In this document: positions 25,358-32,863 of the stretch, piece by piece
Layout: each line of letters starts with the position of its first letter
Numbering within the stretch: position 1 is the stretch's first letter
Notes under the pieces: model-generated
Told to the model about the DNA's origin: nothing
The model's database searches: none
What the model saw: only the letters and a program-made list of their open reading frames with translations
Origin: Vibrio sp. STUT-A11
GTDB lineage: Bacteria; Pseudomonadota; Gammaproteobacteria; Enterobacterales; Vibrionaceae
Direction of reading: 5' to 3'
NCBI RefSeq assembly: GCF_026000435.1
Contig: NZ_AP026764.1
Span: 744,001 to 808,000 of the forward strand
Length of the DNA stretch: 64,000 nt
Made by a program: the position numbers and the translations under genes

Positions 25358-25755
25358 GCATTCTGACTATCTATCGCAAAGACCTAGAGTTTGGCCTTCG
25401 TCATGAAGGCTTTACTTCGCGAAAAATCGAGCAGTTTATTCGTGTATTCAATCCGGTGGAATCAAGCCAAGGCAACATGCTAGAGCTGGATTCTACTCGC
25501 GCCATGTTGGTGAACGTGAACGGCACTGAGCAAGGCTTGTGTCTGGAAGATTTCATCACCGCATGGTGGGTTTACTGGGTGGTGGTATTCAACCAATCCA
25601 CAGACAACGCAACGCATCATCAAGCAATCGGCGCCATCCGCGCACTTTTCTTTATCTCTGCATGCACCAAGAGCACAAGCCAAAACACCACCATGCAAAC
25701 GTGGTGGCGCGACTGCGAACCACTGCATGGCTACCCAACGTTGGAGGCAATTTGA
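25354..25755 (+). CDS. Early phage protein, function unknown (133 residues)
   Basis: A 133-residue soluble protein rich in Trp (WWVYWVVVF near residue 70; WWRDCEPLHG near the C terminus). The start overlaps the previous stop (ATGA). No domain is recognised. It is part of the chain of coupled small genes leading to the replicase. Confidence 0.6.
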   Translation: MSILTIYRKDLEFGLRHEGFTSRKIEQFIRVFNPVESSQGNMLELDSTRAMLVNVNGTEQGLCLEDFITAWWVYWVVVFNQSTDNATHHQAIGAIRALFFISACTKSTSQNTTMQTWWRDCEPLHGYPTLEAI

Positions 25756-25756
25756 T

Positions 25757-25984
25757 ATGGCATCACTCACTCAGCTACTTAATGAAATTGGTGACGAGAA
25801 CGTAACGGTTCAAGCGCTTCACCAGTGTATGGACTCAGCCCAATACAACAAAGGGCGCACCACAATCAAATTCAAAACCGATGGTCTTGGTGCTACCGAA
25901 CTAGCGGATGGCGAAAAGACCGCTCTTATCGTTTGGGTTGATGCAGCTCAATACAACAATGCACTAGCGAAATTTAAGGGGTAA
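25757..25984 (+). CDS. Early phage protein, function unknown (75 residues)
   Basis: The ATG at 25757, with GGAGG upstream, gives a 75-residue protein (MASLTQLLNEIGDENVTVQA at the start) with no recognised family. The longer frame starting at 25727 would overlap the previous gene and lacks its own ribosome site. Spacing to both neighbours is 1-4 bases. Confidence 0.6.
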   Translation: MASLTQLLNEIGDENVTVQALHQCMDSAQYNKGRTTIKFKTDGLGATELADGEKTALIVWVDAAQYNNALAKFKG

Positions 25985-25987
25985 TCC

Positions 25988-26278
25988 ATGTGTTCAGTAA
26001 CCATTTCAGAAAATATCAAGCACTTACTAGACAACGTTATTGATAGCGGTAACGCGCAAAAAGAAGCGCGTCAAGCCGTAGTGAAAGCATCGCAGAAATA
26101 TCAAACAGCACAAGACGTAATCTCTGCTTATCTGCACGAAGAGGCAGGAAAATGCGATCAAGTAGCGAATCATTTTTTCACTGAAGAAGGTGTTTTGTAT
26201 CGCGGTCAGTTGTTTCAGTTCGATGATGAAGGGGAGCTTACCGTAGTCGATGGCCCAAGTGTAGTGGAGGTGGGCTAA
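25988..26278 (+). CDS. Early phage protein, function unknown (96 residues)
   Basis: A 96-residue soluble protein with a helical N-terminal half (basic residues around KEARQAVVKASQKYQ) and an acidic beta-type C terminus (LFQFDDEGELTVVDGP). Its stop (TAATG) overlaps the start of the next gene. No family is recognised. Confidence 0.55.
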   Translation: MCSVTISENIKHLLDNVIDSGNAQKEARQAVVKASQKYQTAQDVISAYLHEEAGKCDQVANHFFTEEGVLYRGQLFQFDDEGELTVVDGPSVVEVG

Positions 26279-26505
26279 TGGAATACGCAGCAATCATGCT
26301 TTGTCCTGATGGCGGTGTTGTTCGCCATGAAGACACGCAAGAAGTTGCCAATGTAATGGTTGGCGACTTCGAATCACTAGACCAAGCGATCGAACAGGCA
26401 TGTGTTTCCCTTAGTTGCACTCATCTAACCAAAGGTGTTTTGAGTAAAGGCAACGGGAAAGGCGGTTTTATGTTGGTAACGACACAAGAGTTGGAGGCGG
26501 TATGA
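26278..26505 (+). CDS. Early phage protein, function unknown (75 residues)
   Basis: A 75-residue soluble protein coupled to both neighbours (TAATG in front, ATGA behind). It begins MEYAAIMLCPDGGVVRHED, with no recognised domain. Confidence 0.55.
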   Translation: MEYAAIMLCPDGGVVRHEDTQEVANVMVGDFESLDQAIEQACVSLSCTHLTKGVLSKGNGKGGFMLVTTQELEAV

Positions 26506-26648
26506 AGAAGTTAACTGCTTATGCAAAAAAATATATTCGAAAGCAAATTAAACATGGGGATTTGCCTTCTGTCACGGCGGTTAAAAAAGAAATCGCAGCA
26601 AGCTATCTTATAGCCGAAGAAGGCAAGCACAGTAAATCTACTTTTTAA
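26502..26648 (+). CDS. 48-residue basic protein
   Basis: A small frame overlapping the previous stop by ATGA. It encodes a basic helical peptide (LTAYAKKYIRKQIKHGDLPS). It is the last rightward gene before an antisense gene, with which it overlaps tail to tail by 11 bases. A DNA- or RNA-binding role is possible from its charge only. Confidence 0.55.
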   Translation: MKKLTAYAKKYIRKQIKHGDLPSVTAVKKEIAASYLIAEEGKHSKSTF

Positions 26649-27018
26649 ACATGGCTCTAAGGGCTTCTATTTTTTGCTCATAGTTAGGGTCATTTTCTGG
26701 ATATAACTCATAAAACTCTTCTTCGGGGATTATAAATACACAGTCGAAACCTTCAATAGAGTCAGCGTTTTTATTGATGCAAAACAGTTCTAGTTCTTCG
26801 AGAAAGTTAGTGATTGATACGAACTCATTCAACCCAGTAGTAGTAATTGTTCTATATGGGCGAATGGGATTGAGATATTTCTTTGGTTCTATAGGCGGGA
26901 GGATTGCGATTGTCATTTCTTTTCCGCCAAGTGAGTTTGAATTGTCTTCGATGAAATCTTCAAGCAATCCATCGAAATAGTTGAGGTTAAATGAGTCGTT
27001 CAAAAGAGCAGTTTTCAT
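26638..27018 (-). CDS. Antisense accessory gene of unknown function (126 residues)
   Basis: A leftward gene inside the otherwise rightward early region, divergent from the replicase. The acidic 126-residue product (SFNLNYFDGLLEDFIEDNSN near the start, EEEFYELYPENDPNYEQK near the end) matches no family I know. Its AT content is higher than that of its neighbours. Orientation and composition suggest a moron gained separately and perhaps expressed from the prophage. Confidence 0.55.
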   Translation of the reverse strand: MKTALLNDSFNLNYFDGLLEDFIEDNSNSLGGKEMTIAILPPIEPKKYLNPIRPYRTITTTGLNEFVSITNFLEELELFCINKNADSIEGFDCVFIIPEEEFYELYPENDPNYEQKIEALRAMFKK

Positions 27019-27058
27019 ATGTCAGCCTTTGTCATTGTAATATTTTGAGATTAACACA

Positions 27059-29704
27059 TTGAAATCGTTAACCGAACCCACCGAAATCGAACTACTAAAC
27101 TTAGACAAGTTCGGTTTTGACCATGACTACAAACGTGCTGCTTCTCTGGCTTGTCAAAGTTGGGGAAGTTTGCACGTTTTTCCGCAAGCGCCAAAAAACA
27201 TTGCGGATGCTTGCTTTGGTGCAAGACGTTTTGATGAGTCGCAAGAACCTGATGATCTTAATGTTCTGGAACGTAAGCTATTTGAAGCTAACCCTCGTGA
27301 TCATGAATGGCGAAAACAGTTCTTCCATGATGTACCTGCTTACCTAGCAAAATACTTTGCAAAGCGATACATAGATATTTTTGAAAAAACAGGTGCAAAT
27401 GACGCGAACACATTCTTGCGTCAAAAAATGCAACCTGCGACCGAGCGTGTTCGCCTGGTGATGCAAAAGTATAACGACCTGCCAACTACACAAAAAATTG
27501 CTCTATTGTCTAAAGAACTTGGAGACGATGAAGATCCATTTCATCCCGTGTTCTTTACAGAATATGGCAACCCTGAAGACATTCAGCGTAAACAAGTTTC
27601 GTTTGATTTTGAGCAAGCGGAGAAAAATCGTAAGCCAGTGAAGAACCGTATCTTGGCAGAGCTAGAACAAGACGAACTCAAAGAAATGGCGTTCAAGATT
27701 GGCAAAATCATGAATGCGCGTTTCCAAATCATCTCTTCTAAGTTGGCAAGCATTACCGAAGCTGAGTTGGAAAAGGACGATACATTCTGTCCTGTCGTTG
27801 AAGGCTACCATCAGCTAGCTGCATTCACTTCTCAGTTTGGCATCAAGCCGCCTTGTAAATACAAGAAGCAAAATGAGCTTTCCGCTCTGCAAGATATCTC
27901 TCGCATGATTAGCGAAAAGTGGTGGCTTGGTCGTTTGGTTAAAGCTCGCAAAATTATGCGCGAGCACCTTGCGATTGCAATGGGGCAAGTGTCTTCAAAA
28001 GCTTCTGCCTATGCGTCTTGGGATTGTGTTCGTGAGCACCAAGAGCAACAAAAGCGCAACTGGGAATACATCAAGCAGTGTGAACTCTTCGACGAAGAAA
28101 CCGAAGAGAAAGCAGACCTAGCCGAAATGGTTCTGAAAAGCGTGTCTAACCCTGCGATTCGCCGTCATGAGTTGATGGTGCGTTGTCGTGGTTGTGAAGA
28201 CATCGGCAATGAACTTGGTTTGCAAGGCTTGTTCCTGACGCTGACCACGCCGTCGAAATACCACAACTCCTACAAGAAAGGCGGTTTCATCGACCATTGG
28301 AACGGGGCAAGCCCACGCGAGGCGCAAGCGTACTTGAACAATGCTTGGCAGCGTATCCGCGCCAAGTTAGGCCGTGAAGAAATCCGCTGGTTTGGCGTAC
28401 GTGTTGCTGAGCCTCATCACGATGGCACACCACACTGGCATTTGCTGATCTGGGTAAAGCCGGAAGAAGTGGCGCAAGTGCGTGACATCTTTATTTCATA
28501 CGCTACCCAAGAAGACCGCGCAGAACTGCACCCGCAATACGAAAAGGAAAAGCAAAAGCCATTTCGTAAGTGCACTTATGTTGGTCCTATGGATTACCGC
28601 CCACGTTGTGACTTTGGCTATATCGACCCAGAGAAAGGCACAGCAACAGGCTACATCGCTAAATACATTTCTAAGAACATCGACGGCTTTGCTATGGACG
28701 ATGAAGTGTCCGACGAAACAGGCAAATCAGTCAAAGACATGGCGAAGAACGTCAGCGCTTGGAAAAGCCGCTGGGCAATCCGTCAGTTTCAATTCTTCGG
28801 TGGTGCGCCAGTTACGACTTATAGAGAGCTGCGCCGTTTTGCTAGCCAAAACAAAAAAGCGTTTATGGAATACGTGTTCATGCAAGAACGCGCTGACCTG
28901 TTGGATATGTACCACATGCTGCACCGCCATGTCGTTGGCCCGGTAAAACCTGATCACCTCCTAACCAACAAAGAATTGGTGGAAGTGATCGGCAAAAACT
29001 ACCAGGCACGAATCCAATCTGATGAAGCTTGCATAGTAGACACGATGAAAGCCGCAGACCATGGTAACTGGCAAGGCTACATCATGGGGCAGGGTGGGCC
29101 ATTCGTTAAGCGCGAAGATTTGCTGATCACCAATTCATATCAAGTACTTCCATTCGCATCACCTCACGGTGAAGACGTGCGTAAGGTGGAAGGTTTTCAA
29201 ACACCGGAAGCGATTGTGAAAACTCGCACTAAGGTCTGGACGATTCAGAAGAAATCAAAGGTTAACGAAGAAGCTGAAGCGATCACCCAAGGGAGCGCAG
29301 CGACCGCTATTGGAGCCTCCGGCTCCTCTCGGAGTTCTGTCAATAACTGTACGGAGCATCGCGAGGTACAGGTCAGCGATCAGCTAACCCGAATTTTAGA
29401 CACTGTTAATAGTCGGGCGAATAATCCGCCACATATTGATGAAACGGCACTGGCCGCACTGCTAAAAGGCAGCTCAATTCGCATCGACGATGCAACCAGT
29501 ATTCAAATCCGTCCTGCGGAGGTGGACGAACAAGGCAATAAACGTTCGGCGCAACTGGTCGAAGTAAGCCGTGCACCTGCAGATGATCTGAAATGGATGG
29601 ATTTTGAAGGGTGGGACAATCTATTTACCCAACCAGAAAAGCAAGAGTATCAACAACCAGACCTGTCGTTCTTCCCAGATGGGGACGACTGGCCGTTGGT
29701 GTGA
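27059..29704 (+). CDS. A: Phage replication endonuclease (P2 gpA-like HUH nuclease)
   Basis: An 881-residue Phage_GPA-family protein that nicks the phage origin and starts rolling-circle replication. The HUH motif is visible as GTPHWHLLIWV (about 460) and the tyrosine motif as GYIAKYISKNIDG (about 530), with the two Tyr residues spaced as in gpA. The start is a TTG at 27059; the first internal Met lies over 100 residues in, so the TTG is accepted. In P2 the origin lies inside the A gene; that is likely here but was not located. Confidence 0.93.
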   Translation: MKSLTEPTEIELLNLDKFGFDHDYKRAASLACQSWGSLHVFPQAPKNIADACFGARRFDESQEPDDLNVLERKLFEANPRDHEWRKQFFHDVPAYLAKYFAKRYIDIFEKTGANDANTFLRQKMQPATERVRLVMQKYNDLPTTQKIALLSKELGDDEDPFHPVFFTEYGNPEDIQRKQVSFDFEQAEKNRKPVKNRILAELEQDELKEMAFKIGKIMNARFQIISSKLASITEAELEKDDTFCPVVEGYHQLAAFTSQFGIKPPCKYKKQNELSALQDISRMISEKWWLGRLVKARKIMREHLAIAMGQVSSKASAYASWDCVREHQEQQKRNWEYIKQCELFDEETEEKADLAEMVLKSVSNPAIRRHELMVRCRGCEDIGNELGLQGLFLTLTTPSKYHNSYKKGGFIDHWNGASPREAQAYLNNAWQRIRAKLGREEIRWFGVRVAEPHHDGTPHWHLLIWVKPEEVAQVRDIFISYATQEDRAELHPQYEKEKQKPFRKCTYVGPMDYRPRCDFGYIDPEKGTATGYIAKYISKNIDGFAMDDEVSDETGKSVKDMAKNVSAWKSRWAIRQFQFFGGAPVTTYRELRRFASQNKKAFMEYVFMQERADLLDMYHMLHRHVVGPVKPDHLLTNKELVEVIGKNYQARIQSDEACIVDTMKAADHGNWQGYIMGQGGPFVKREDLLITNSYQVLPFASPHGEDVRKVEGFQTPEAIVKTRTKVWTIQKKSKVNEEAEAITQGSAATAIGASGSSRSSVNNCTEHREVQVSDQLTRILDTVNSRANNPPHIDETALAALLKGSSIRIDDATSIQIRPAEVDEQGNKRSAQLVEVSRAPADDLKWMDFEGWDNLFTQPEKQEYQQPDLSFFPDGDDWPLV

Positions 29705-29708
29705 ATGG

Positions 29709-30209
29709 TTATTCGTCGCTATCTTTTAATATGTCTTTAACTTCTTCTGCGACTGGGATGCGGTCAATTAAGTCAGCTCTTCTTTCTGCTGACTTCATTT
29801 CAGAGTACAGCCAGAGCAAAATAGATAATACAGCTATTATAAATGAAGCGATAAGACCAGATGCTAAACTTTCCCAGACAGCCTTTCTGAATGGTTTATG
29901 TACTGCTTTGATGATAGCTTCTTCTTTTAGATCTTCTTTGTACGCATTCAGCTCTTCTGAAAAAGAGAAGTCAAAATAGTCGTTGAGCATTCTTTCTGCA
30001 TCATCACGATACTTCTCAATGCGTTCAGGGGAAGAATTGTAAGAGGTGAAGTAACAATCTATTTGAGTTGGCGTTGGGTAGTCGCCATTTTGGGCTTTAA
30101 AATTATGTATCCATTTAACCTTTTCGTCTTTGTAGAGGGAATATGCGACGTACCCAACGAAATCGCCGTCTCCCTCTACAATGTCACCAAAAGAGTTATG
30201 GGTCCACAT
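29709..30209 (-). CDS. Antisense accessory gene, one-TM protein (166 residues)
   Basis: A leftward gene meeting the replicase tail to tail with a 4-bp gap. The 166-residue product has a soluble N-terminal domain (MWTHNSFGDIVEGDGDFVGY) and a transmembrane segment at about 115-137 (LASGLIASFIIAVLSILLWL), then a charged tail. No family is recognised. Low GC and reversed direction suggest a lysogenic-conversion or superinfection gene. Confidence 0.55.
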   Translation of the reverse strand: MWTHNSFGDIVEGDGDFVGYVAYSLYKDEKVKWIHNFKAQNGDYPTPTQIDCYFTSYNSSPERIEKYRDDAERMLNDYFDFSFSEELNAYKEDLKEEAIIKAVHKPFRKAVWESLASGLIASFIIAVLSILLWLYSEMKSAERRADLIDRIPVAEEVKDILKDSDE

Positions 30210-30211
30210 TC

Positions 30212-30379
30212 CTAACTAGCAGCCTTAGCTGCTCGGTAAGCTGCGAACTTCACGTTGATTTCTTCTTGAGAGTAACGACGTGAAGCTATTTTTCTTTTTA
30301 GCTCTGTAGGTAAGTCGTAAGACGATAGCTTTTTGCCGCTACGCATGGCGGCATTTGCTTTAGCTGCTGTGCTGTTCAT
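30212..30379 (-). CDS. 55-residue basic protein
   Basis: A short leftward frame with an excellent ribosome site (GGAGG, 5-6 bases before the ATG on the minus strand). It encodes an Ala/Lys/Arg-rich peptide (MNSTAAKANAAMRSGKKLSS, then ELKRKIASRRYSQEEINVKF) and ends 3 bp before the TM-protein gene, so the two form an operon. It could be a small DNA-binding regulator, judged by charge only. Confidence 0.6.
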   Translation of the reverse strand: MNSTAAKANAAMRSGKKLSSYDLPTELKRKIASRRYSQEEINVKFAAYRAAKAAS

Positions 30380-31207
30380 ATAGCCTCCATTTGCTTGATG
30401 TGTTGGACAATGCTAAGAAAATAGTCAAATTAAGGTTAGTGCACGAGAATATAACTCAATTGCTAAACTCACACAATCGTCGCATTGTCAAAACTTAACC
30501 AATATGCACCAGTGTTCACCAATATCCATCGCATATAATAGTCTAGTATAGTTCACATCAGCTAATCGACGACATTGGCAAAATCCAATACTGGGCGTAG
30601 GATCTGTATTTATTTACCAAGTCGCCCTACCAATACACCACACAGCAATCATCAAACAGTATTCAAACTGGTCTACCTCACTTCGTACGGAATGGAACCT
30701 TTTAAGGTTCAACTTCTTCAACCACTACTATAAATACATCGCTTTTGGTGTCGAACCGATAGCATCGTAAGTAAGAAAGAGGCGTCACTATGATGTGACG
30801 CCTTTGTGATTGTCTTCACAAAAATGACTGTGGCATTATAATGTCAACTTTTAATTAATTGAAAATAATAGACTTTTTGTATTTTTAAATTTCGGCTAAA
30901 AAAATGCTGTTGACTCGTAAAACTGATTTGGCAGTATAAATACACACTCCATCCCGAACTCCCCCATGTGAATTTTCTTAAGGAAAGGGTAGCTCCGTCT
31001 TTAACACGGGTACCAAATTCCGCAAGCTCGATTTCTAGATTGTTTTTGTGAGTTGTATCAACTTTCTAAGGCCTTGCGCGATCAGGAACCTAAGTTAGCT
31101 TGGTTTGGTAATTAACGCATTTGCCCATTTAGGAAATGCATTACCGCTCGTTTAAATGATGTGGCAGCGTGATTTCTATTAACTCAAAGTAACAAAGGAA
31201 AATTCTA
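30380..31207. other. Noncoding region between replicase and late genes; cos expected
   Basis: About 830 bp without a supported gene. In P2-type phages the cohesive-end site lies between the replicase and the portal gene, so cos should be here, but I cannot point to it. The stretch holds a hairpin terminator (30780-30803) and a weak promoter candidate (TTGACT 30910-30915, TATAAA 30935-30940, 19-bp spacer). The 30990-31200 part could be a leader or small RNA upstream of the 100-residue gene. Confidence 0.5.
30780..30803 (+). terminator. Hairpin terminator in the noncoding region
   Basis: Stem AGGCGTCAC/GTGACGCCT with loop TATGAT, followed by TTGTG. It has a strong stem and a short T-rich tail. 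Confidence 0.65.
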
Positions 31208-31510
31208 ATGAGTGAATTATGTCTAAAAACCACTGTGGAAAACTGTATGGATATACAGTATATTTCACTTGTAATTGGTAAGGGTGTTGATATGTCTAAA
31301 GAAAAGCAGTTGTTTCAATCCGCTCTGGATATAATCATTGATGGGGTGGCCGTCAGTGCTGTAGGTGAGGGAAGAGAGGAAGCGGGGCGAGTTTTACTAG
31401 AGGGGATATTACCGCGGTTTTCTCACTTACTGGATGACGAAAAAATAAAAGCCATCCAGTCGATAATTGGGATGGCTGATGAGGCAGAGAGCCCTACTTT
31501 TAAGTTATAG
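31208..31510 (+). CDS. Accessory gene of unknown function (100 residues)
   Basis: A 100-residue soluble protein with AAAGGA before the ATG. It could also start at an internal ATG (MSKEKQLFQSALDIIIDG). The helical, acidic product is not recognised. It converges with ogr, overlapping it by six bases at the stops, and lies behind a long noncoding leader. It may be a lysogenically expressed accessory gene. Confidence 0.5.
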   Translation: MSELCLKTTVENCMDIQYISLVIGKGVDMSKEKQLFQSALDIIIDGVAVSAVGEGREEAGRVLLEGILPRFSHLLDDEKIKAIQSIIGMADEAESPTFKL

Positions 31511-31756
31511 AATCGAAAGCTGCTGCTTTAATTCTTCTCTATGTTCTGGTGCTAGGGCTTTAACTATATTAAAAGCTAATTGCGAGGTGGTTTTGGCACT
31601 GGGGCTTAGAGTATGACTATAAGATAAATTCATCACAAAGGTGTGCCCACATTCCGGGTCACTGCACGAACAATATAAATCAGCATATTTTGTGCTCATT
31701 CTATTTGATTTCTGGATGCGACTTTTTTCGCCGCACTCTGGGCACAACACTCTCAT
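31505..31756 (-). CDS. ogr: Ogr/Delta-like late gene activator
   Basis: An 83-residue zinc-finger protein with VLCPECGEKSRIQKSNRMST and CSCSDPECGHTFVMNLSYSH, the Cys pattern and core of the Ogr/Delta family. In P2 Ogr binds upstream of late promoters and recruits RNA polymerase through the alpha subunit. The start is ATG 31756 (AGGTG before it) rather than an in-frame GTG three codons earlier. Its place beside the portal gene, rather than after the tail genes as in P2, agrees with a kappa/K139-type map. Confidence 0.9.
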   Translation of the reverse strand: MRVLCPECGEKSRIQKSNRMSTKYADLYCSCSDPECGHTFVMNLSYSHTLSPSAKTTSQLAFNIVKALAPEHREELKQQLSIL

Positions 31757-31804
31757 ATAATACACCTAGCTTATTGACTGACTTAATAATCATACGTCAA
31801 AAGG

Positions 31805-31820
31805 CTGTATTTTTATACAG
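31805..31820. terminator. Small hairpin between ogr and portal genes
   Basis: CTGTAT, loop TTTT, ATACAG, followed by TTTT on the plus strand. It lies just downstream of the leftward portal gene and may end or attenuate its transcript. Confidence 0.45.
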
Positions 31821-31834
31821 TTTTGGGTAAGGGT

Positions 31835-32863
31835 TTAGGCCGTATCTCCATGTATTAAATTGAAATTAAGGCGTAAATGCATAGGTACCTCTGGGTCTGA
31901 GTTCACCTCGTCCATAATCAGCTCACATACAGGAATGATCTCATCCTTGGCGTATTCACTGCCTATCTTCGTTGGGTCGCCTAAACTGGTCGTGCCCTGC
32001 GGAATAATCCCTGCTTTATCTACTGGGAAGCGGTGGCCGACAAGAATGTCCTGCGCGGTAATATTCTTGATGCGCTCAAACTCATCTTTGGTGGCGATAT
32101 CGCCAACCGGAATCAATTGAATCCCTTTCTCTTTACCATTGGGAATGTTCACAAACATACTGCGGAAGTTACCCACGCCTTTAGAGCTGGCAATTTTCTG
32201 CTTCAACATTTCTTCATCGTCTTCGCTAAGGTTTGGGTCCGTTGCATAGAAGATAAAGCCCATGTGTGCGCCGTTCTTGTAGTAGCGGCGGCGGAACAAG
32301 GTCGCGTCTTTATTTAGCAAGCTGCTCTGAATGCTACCCAAATAATCCGCCAAACCGTAGATTTGTTGCTGCGGGTCGTACTGAGGCAAGAAAATCACAT
32401 CTTCCTTTTTATATTCCCGCTGCTGGTTGTCGCGTTCCAGAATGACGAAATTGCCGTTTTTGCGTCGGCGCAGGTACATGCCAGGTAATGGATGCAAGCG
32501 AACCACACGTTTGAAACCATCGCGGATTTTAAGAAAAGCAGCATCACCAAAGGTGAAGTAATCACGGCAAAAAGCTTGGATATGACGGCGGCGTGTTGCG
32601 CCTCCACTTTGGAAACGCCCGGCTACGTAGTTTGCCCGAGCAATCAACAGTGAGCCGTGATAGGCGTTGGCCCGAGCGATATCTGCTAAACCACTACGTG
32701 AAATAGGTGGCTCCCAATAGTCGTCACCATCGTTGTAAAACAAATCTGAATAGGTGGTCATCCAACTGTTTGAGTCGATGGCCTCTGGTGAGGAGTCGAT
32801 GTGATAGACCGACTCTGGCGCGTGTTCTTCTTGTTTGACTAAAGTGTTCATTTGCTCGGTCAT
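31835..32863 (-). CDS. Q: Phage portal protein (P2 gpQ-like)
   Basis: The 342-residue protein matches the PBSX/P2 portal family: SGLADIARANAYHGSLLIAR, FTFGDAAFLKIRDGF, VIFLPQYDPQQQIYGLADYL and RRRYYKNGAHMGFIFY are typical. It forms the dodecameric DNA entry vertex of the procapsid. The start overlaps the terminase stop (ATGA), so the two leftward packaging genes are coupled. Confidence 0.95.
   Translation of the reverse strand: MTEQMNTLVKQEEHAPESVYHIDSSPEAIDSNSWMTTYSDLFYNDGDDYWEPPISRSGLADIARANAYHGSLLIARANYVAGRFQSGGATRRRHIQAFCRDYFTFGDAAFLKIRDGFKRVVRLHPLPGMYLRRRKNGNFVILERDNQQREYKKEDVIFLPQYDPQQQIYGLADYLGSIQSSLLNKDATLFRRRYYKNGAHMGFIFYATDPNLSEDDEEMLKQKIASSKGVGNFRSMFVNIPNGKEKGIQLIPVGDIATKDEFERIKNITAQDILVGHRFPVDKAGIIPQGTTSLGDPTKIGSEYAKDEIIPVCELIMDEVNSDPEVPMHLRLNFNLIHGDTA

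Noticed and set aside
28482..28946. 154-codon frame inside the replicase gene
   Set aside because: It lies fully within the gpA-like gene in another frame, has no ribosome site, and its composition is that of an out-of-frame shadow.
30949..30990. CCATCCCGAACTC followed by GTGAA resembles a piece of 5S rRNA
   Set aside because: The match is only about 13-18 bases, the rest of 5S is absent, and the surrounding sequence does not fold like it. Treated as coincidence.
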